Origin: Rubripirellula sp.
GTDB taxonomy: Bacteria; Planctomycetota; Planctomycetia; Pirellulales; Pirellulaceae
NCBI GenBank assembly: GCA_029287555.1
Contig: JARFQX010000613.1
Span: 1-9,825 of the forward strand
Direction: 5' to 3'
Length of the DNA: 9,825 nt
Part shown: in pieces, positions 5,964 through 9,825 of the stretch
Layout of the letters: every line of letters starts with the position of its first letter
Position numbering within the stretch: the stretch's first letter is position 1
Program-made: the position numbers and the translations under genes
The notes under the pieces: model-generated
Told to the model about the DNA's origin: nothing
Seen by the model: only the letters and a program-made list of their open reading frames with translations
Databases searched by the model: none

Positions 5964-7577
5964 ATGCGAGCAATAATCGTGGCCACCATGGCAGGGTCCG
6001 TACCGGGTTGGTCGATGGTTCGCCGACTTCCCGGTCAATTGCTTCAACGCAGTCCTTTCGATGGCAGCATCTTTCCCGTGAGGATACCGACGTTGGTTTC
6101 TCGCGGCAGGCCCCGTCTGCCTTTCCCCCACCCCTGGAACTATCGCAAGCCACTTGAGATTCTTCAAAGTTGCCACTGGAACGCTGATTCCCTGGAGGGC
6201 GACGGAAGGCATTCACGCTATCTAAATATTCCCGGGTTCCCCCCGGTCCTGATCACTCGCGATCCCGCACTGATTCGTGCCATTGCCAAAGATTCGGGTG
6301 ATCGAGACGGACAGTTTGAGCGCGACACAGTTCTTGCAACTGGGATCGCAAAGGGCACAGGTTACAACATGCTGCTTTATGCGAACGGGCCTCTGTGGCG
6401 TCGCCAGCGTAAGCTTGCTGCTGCGCCGTTTGGAAAAACATCCCTGTTTCAGCCGGAGCGTTTCGAGGAGTTCGAGCAGACATTTCGTGCGACCGTTCGA
6501 AAACGCTTGAAAAAGCTCTATGAGCTAACACAACAATCCGGGCCTGACGTCTACGTAGCTTTGGAACCCGAGATCAAGCCCATCATGCTTGAGTTATTGT
6601 CCTGCAATTTCTTTGGAGCTGAAGTCTCGTACCAACAGATCGCCGATCGCTACGTACCAGCGATGGATCGCGTGATTGATCGAATGGTCAGCGATACCGT
6701 CATCAAGCTGGGTGTCCCCTACCGAGAACTTCCGAGGTTCCTTCCGGGCGTGGCTGAGGCTCGCGAGGATTACCTCATTTTCAATGAACTGGTGGATCTT
6801 GTTTTGGAAGGGCGACACGCCGGCCGTGGCCTGTGGGAACGATTCAAGTCCGATGCTCCGGACGAGGCTTTGCGAAGCAATCTGCGGCTTGTCCTGGCCG
6901 GGGCTTTGGAAGCAACGACGTCATTTGCGAGTTGGGCGATCTCACATCTCGCTCGTAACCAAGAGGCACAGCAGAAAGCTTTCCTAGAGATTCAGCAAGT
7001 TGAGAGCTACACACCCGAGAAACTCGAGGACGCGTCTTACTTTGGCCGAGTATTGGAGGAGACGCTTCGCTTGACACCACCTCTTTACTTTCTGCCGCGA
7101 CGAGCACCTACGCGGATTCGTGTCGAACTTCCAGACGGGCGCGACTTGGTTATTCCCAGCGGCGCCTACATACTGCTTGATCACTGGAGTGCAAATCGTC
7201 ACGAGGATCACTGGGGAGTCAATGCGACCGGTTATCCCGCAACCGTATTCGCACCGGAACGTTGGGAGTGGTTGGCCGAACATCAGCGAAGTTCGAAGGA
7301 TTTCCTTCATTTTGGTTTTGGGCACGGCCCCCGTGTTTGTCCTGGAAAACACTTAGGCGAACTAGAAGTCGCATTGGTCGTCGGGGCATTTATCAGGCTC
7401 TTTCGCTTCTCCGCCCGGAGCCCTGATAATCCGGCCGTTGCGGGCATCTCCACGAAACCTGCCGACGCGGCATTGGTGAAGCTTGAGCTCCGAGAGGACG
7501 CTCCGGTCAGCGATAAACGCTTATTCGATGCGATGCCGGGTTTCCGCTGCCCGCATTCCGGTCATGGGCAAGAATGA
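5964..7577 (+). CDS. Cytochrome P450
   Basis: This is a 537-residue haem monooxygenase, which uses O2 and reducing equivalents to hydroxylate an organic substrate. The C-helix W-R-x-x-R appears as PLWRRQRK (143-150). The ExxR of helix K is E366-T-L-R369. The haem loop is F452-G-H-G-P-R-V-C459-P-G461, matching FxxGxRxCxG, with Cys459 as iron ligand. The I-helix segment is AGALEATTS (312-320). Against the usual [AG]Gx[DE]TT, the residue after the acidic Glu316 is Ala317, so the conserved threonine seems shifted or lost. There is no clear membrane anchor. The first 50 residues are poorly conserved, and later ATGs (residues 9 and 18) are possible starts because no good ribosome-binding site marks 5964. 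No ferredoxin or reductase gene is adjacent, so redox partners must come from elsewhere. The convergent sulfotransferase suggests a shared product. The substrate cannot be read from sequence. Confidence 0.93.
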   Translation: MRAIIVATMAGSVPGWSMVRRLPGQLLQRSPFDGSIFPVRIPTLVSRGRPRLPFPHPWNYRKPLEILQSCHWNADSLEGDGRHSRYLNIPGFPPVLITRDPALIRAIAKDSGDRDGQFERDTVLATGIAKGTGYNMLLYANGPLWRRQRKLAAAPFGKTSLFQPERFEEFEQTFRATVRKRLKKLYELTQQSGPDVYVALEPEIKPIMLELLSCNFFGAEVSYQQIADRYVPAMDRVIDRMVSDTVIKLGVPYRELPRFLPGVAEAREDYLIFNELVDLVLEGRHAGRGLWERFKSDAPDEALRSNLRLVLAGALEATTSFASWAISHLARNQEAQQKAFLEIQQVESYTPEKLEDASYFGRVLEETLRLTPPLYFLPRRAPTRIRVELPDGRDLVIPSGAYILLDHWSANRHEDHWGVNATGYPATVFAPERWEWLAEHQRSSKDFLHFGFGHGPRVCPGKHLGELEVALVVGAFIRLFRFSARSPDNPAVAGISTKPADAALVKLELREDAPVSDKRLFDAMPGFRCPHSGHGQE

Positions 7578-7612
7578 TCGGGCATTTTAGTCGCAACGTG
7601 GTTTTTCCCGGC

Positions 7613-8698
7613 TCACGGATCGTAACCATATAGCTCGAAGACCCATCTAAACCGGTCGAGGATCTGTTGTTTCAGTCCTGCGTCTTCGGTGTATTGGTTT
7701 TTCCGATAGCCCCGAATGGATGCGACCTGCCTCCCGATCGCGGGAAGCGCGGCGTCCCAACCCGGCAGCTGTAATTCTTCATAAACTCGACGTGTCTGTC
7801 CGAGTGGATCGGTTTCGAGGTCTTCAAACCGGATTTCGCAGAGTTGATTGGGTGGGATGGTTTGCTTGGTCCGTTCATAGCGACTTATGCATCGATCGTA
7901 CAATTCGAAGGTGTCTTCCAAGGCTGTCCGACCGTGCGGCGGTTCCAAGGAATTCGTCGCAAGCATGGTTTGGCGTAAATGCAGGGTCGAACGAACGACG
8001 TCGTACGGGTTGCGAAAAAGGTAGACGAACTTCGCGTCGGGAAACAGATTCAACAGCATTGGGATTCGAAACGTATGAGTCGGGGATTTTAGGAGCACGG
8101 GCTTGTCGTGGCGAAGCTGCAGTTTTTTGATTAGCGTCAAAAATGACTGCTCCCAACGACGCGTCTCGTTCTCCGTCCATCGTTCGGGGTCAAGAAAACG
8201 CTCATAGAGTTCAAATCGATCCTGAAACGCCGCCATCAGGTAAGGCGAGACGCAGCAGTCCACGGCAATCGCCATTTCATCTTCCATCGGCACTTTCCAG
8301 CCGAGCGGCATATTGTCCATCGGACGTGTCTTTGGCAGGCACCATGATGTAAGTGGTGCGACGATGGGCTCGGTCAATAGAAAGTGTCCCGGACACATAC
8401 TCTGATAGAGGTTCAGGTATGAAAAACTGGTGTCGAGAGACATCAGGTTGTGAAGCAGGGTTGTTCCGCTTCGCCAATGGCCCAGAATGAAATGAGGTGG
8501 GTGTCGTATCGAGCTTCCGTGAATTCTTCGTCTATAAATAGATGATTCGGCCGCGTGTTCGATTGAGTTGACGACACTGATAGCAGCAATCGAGAACCAA
8601 CGCGGCAGGTACGTCCATGCCAACCGGGGCCGGCAGCGCAAGATCCGACCGAGTCCGGGCAAGGTCAGGCCATGCCACATGCAAAAGAACGATTGCAT
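7613..8698 (-). CDS. PAPS-dependent sulfotransferase family protein
   Basis: The frame is open to TTG at 8708-8710 (365 residues). I prefer the ATG at 8696-8698 (361 residues) because it follows GGATCGGAG, although that spacing is tight; a further ATG lies six codons on. Numbering from the TTG, the 5'-phosphosulfate loop is FILGHWRSGTTLL (74-86). The 3'-phosphate-binding motif is FVYLFRNPYDVVRS (228-241), with Arg233 and Ser241 in the R-x7-S arrangement. KPVLLKSPTH (203-212) and RFEDLETDP (294-302) are typical of the Sulfotransfer_3 group. A C-terminal R-x-Y-R-K stretch fits PAPS contacts. The enzyme should move sulfate from PAPS to a hydroxyl group of a small molecule, lipid or glycan. Its 3' end faces that of the P450 35 bases away. 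A hydrophobic patch (about 35-50) near the N-terminus could give peripheral membrane contact. The acceptor is unknown. Confidence 0.88.
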   Translation of the reverse strand: MQSFFCMWHGLTLPGLGRILRCRPRLAWTYLPRWFSIAAISVVNSIEHAAESSIYRRRIHGSSIRHPPHFILGHWRSGTTLLHNLMSLDTSFSYLNLYQSMCPGHFLLTEPIVAPLTSWCLPKTRPMDNMPLGWKVPMEDEMAIAVDCCVSPYLMAAFQDRFELYERFLDPERWTENETRRWEQSFLTLIKKLQLRHDKPVLLKSPTHTFRIPMLLNLFPDAKFVYLFRNPYDVVRSTLHLRQTMLATNSLEPPHGRTALEDTFELYDRCISRYERTKQTIPPNQLCEIRFEDLETDPLGQTRRVYEELQLPGWDAALPAIGRQVASIRGYRKNQYTEDAGLKQQILDRFRWVFELYGYDP

Positions 8699-8832
8699 CT
8701 CCGATCCCAAGTCAAGCTGTCACGATTCGAGTGCCCCATGATTCTAGGGTATTCTTGGCTTTCGATCCGAACGCAACCGCAATCGACTTTCTTGATTGAT
8801 AAAGCAGTCTGCTGGCCGGAGAGTTTGCCCCG

Positions 8833-9033
8833 TCAATCGCTCTGGCGAATCGAGCGAAGGGGTGACGCCCCCTTCTTCGATACGGTCGACAAGAATCGCC
8901 GAAAGGCCTGATCCGTTTCGGGGTTCATACCGCGTCGATGTGCTAGATCCATAAACACCGACGCGAGTTGGCCACGACTATAACTGAAAGCGGCCGATGC
9001 AGCCTCGTGCACCTGGAAAAGACATCGCCAATA
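8833..9033 (-). pseudogene. Broken gene tail of unknown family beside an insertion sequence
   Basis: A frame on the - strand is open from 9033, after a TGA at 9034-9036, to TGA 8833-8835. It has a GTG at 9010-9012 that would give 59 residues. Its translation (HEAASAAFSYSRGQLASVF, then MDLAHRRGMNPETDQAFRRF) has the look of a real helical protein end. Just upstream, another frame carries KADILAMIDIGDVF (to about 9018) with the same character, suggesting one gene with a frameshift near 9015-9020. I do not recognise the family. The transposase gene ends about 70 bases beyond, so insertion of the element may have cut off the rest. It could instead be a small intact gene of 59 residues. Confidence 0.4.
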
Positions 9034-9060
9034 TCAATCATGGCGAGGATATCGGCCTTG

Positions 9061-9080
9061 CTAAAGGGTCTGCACTTTAG
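9061..9080. repeat. Short inverted repeat downstream of the transposase gene
   Basis: CTAAAG (9061-9066) and CTTTAG (9075-9080) flank an 8-base spacer, 26 bases past the transposase stop. It may be part of the terminal inverted repeat of the insertion sequence or a weak terminator. The other end of the element is outside the window, so the matching terminus cannot be checked. A second imperfect inverted repeat lies next to it (9027-9035 with 9048-9056, eight of nine bases paired). Confidence 0.3.
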
Positions 9081-9106
9081 GTGATTGTTTGTAACTTTGC
9101 TGATCG

Positions 9107-9825
9107 TCAGGCTGCCAACGCGAGTAGTCGTTCGAATCGGTCGCGGATTTTTGCTTCGTCGGGGGCCACGTGAAGATCGCTCAATAATTCAGAACGCAGC
9201 ATTTCGCGGGCGATTCGACGACGGCGATCTGCATGCGAGGGGCGACACGATGGATTGTCCCAGGGGCGGTTACTTCGATCAACCAATTGCTCGGCCGTCA
9301 GATCCCAACACTCCAGTTCAACCAGACTGTACATCCATCCGCACAAGTTCCAGCAGGCAATGTTCGACCAGACGTTTCGCACCTGCTGCTCGCCGGCACC
9401 CCAAATCTGCTTGACGTCGTGAAAATGCTCTTCGATACTCCAGCGGTCAGAGACAATTTGCAAAATCGCTTCCACGCTCATCGTCGTATCGGTACTGATG
9501 TAGGCTGCCCAATTCCCGCTGGCGTGCTCCACCAAGACGACTCGGCCCTGACCGCCGACGACCTTGTTGGTCGCGACGAACGTCTTGTAGCGTCCTTCGG
9601 TTTTCAGGCCCCGACAGCAGTAGGTAATCGATTGCCAGCCGTCTCGTCGCCCGGCTCGCTTGGCCAAGCTGATCTTATTTTTGTCATACTTGCGAGGCCG
9701 GCCACGCTGCCCCGACTTGTTCACCGGCACATCAAACAGCTTCGCATCACGACGAAGCCTCGTGACCACCGTGGCACCTTCTGCGATCAACGGTCGAACC
9801 AGTTCGCCAGCCGCATACGCACCAT
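9107..9825 (-). CDS. IS4/IS701-like DDE transposase, C-terminal part (5' end outside window)
   Basis: The frame runs from the window end to TGA 9107-9109, giving 239 residues. There is no real start here: beyond the TTG at 9788-9790 it continues upstream as GAYAAGELVRPLIAEG. The D-x-[AG]-Y context of the second catalytic Asp therefore falls exactly at the edge; the two visible bases of the preceding codon fit Asp. The basic RGRPRKYDK segment and the strand WAAYISTDTTMS follow. Then comes D-R-W-S-I-E-E-H-F-H-D-V-K, with the R-(3)-E-(6)-K signature of IS4-related elements that contains the catalytic Glu. The enzyme cuts and joins the ends of its own insertion sequence. The C-terminus looks full, with no internal stop. 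The call as a transposase is firm; the exact IS family is less so. Confidence 0.88.
   Translation of the reverse strand, partial: GAYAAGELVRPLIAEGATVVTRLRRDAKLFDVPVNKSGQRGRPRKYDKNKISLAKRAGRRDGWQSITYCCRGLKTEGRYKTFVATNKVVGGQGRVVLVEHASGNWAAYISTDTTMSVEAILQIVSDRWSIEEHFHDVKQIWGAGEQQVRNVWSNIACWNLCGWMYSLVELECWDLTAEQLVDRSNRPWDNPSCRPSHADRRRRIAREMLRSELLSDLHVAPDEAKIRDRFERLLALAA

Noticed and set aside
5716..6216. 166-residue ORF on the - strand
   Set aside because: About half of it is antisense to the start of the P450 gene, its composition is rich in Ser, Arg and Cys as in chance frames, and no motif is recognisable.
7579..7610. CGGG...CCCG as a terminator between the convergent P450 and sulfotransferase genes
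   Set aside because: Only four base pairs around a loop of more than 20 bases; too weak to call.

Overview
The window looks like chromosome from a planctomycete-type bacterium. This rests on gene content: a WD40-repeat protein, a cytochrome P450 beside a sulfotransferase, weak Shine-Dalgarno sequences, and a short intergenic repeat of the CTCCGTG type. No marker gene is present, so the assignment is tentative.

Left part (1-1386). The C-terminal end of a WD40-repeat protein enters on the + strand (1-237). Facing it is a LysR-family regulator on the - strand (454-1386). Its last residues and stop codon lie inside a three-unit 8-bp tandem repeat (455-478). The 216 bases between the two genes hold nothing I recognise.

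Middle part (about 1495-5188, all +). This is a closely spaced row of genes, most of them visibly damaged. In order: the frameshifted C-terminal end of a MerA/lipoamide-dehydrogenase-type flavoprotein; an intact patatin-like phospholipase; a 44-residue stub of the histidine methyltransferase EgtD; a DUF2721-like membrane protein that appears cut at its C-terminus; an FMN-reductase-like flavoprotein lacking its N-terminus; a ZntB/CorA-type transporter missing about 60 residues of its cytoplasmic helix; and the C-terminal half of a HAD phosphatase lacking its catalytic aspartates. Several truncated genes abut directly, so this looks like a larger accessory cluster compacted by repeated deletions. 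A chimeric assembly is the main alternative.

Gap (5189-5963). A stem-loop overlaps the HAD stop codon. It is followed by an open frame of about 105 codons with no usable early start, then apparently non-coding DNA with one inverted repeat.

Right part (5964-9825). A complete P450 (+) and a complete sulfotransferase (-) converge with 35 bases between their stop codons. Together they could hydroxylate and then sulfate a small molecule or lipid, but the substrate is unknown. Beyond them lie a short broken gene tail of unknown family (8833-9033, -) and the C-terminal two thirds or so of an IS4/IS701-like DDE transposase that runs off the window end (9107-9825, -).

No tRNA, rRNA, CRISPR array or recognisable riboswitch was seen.
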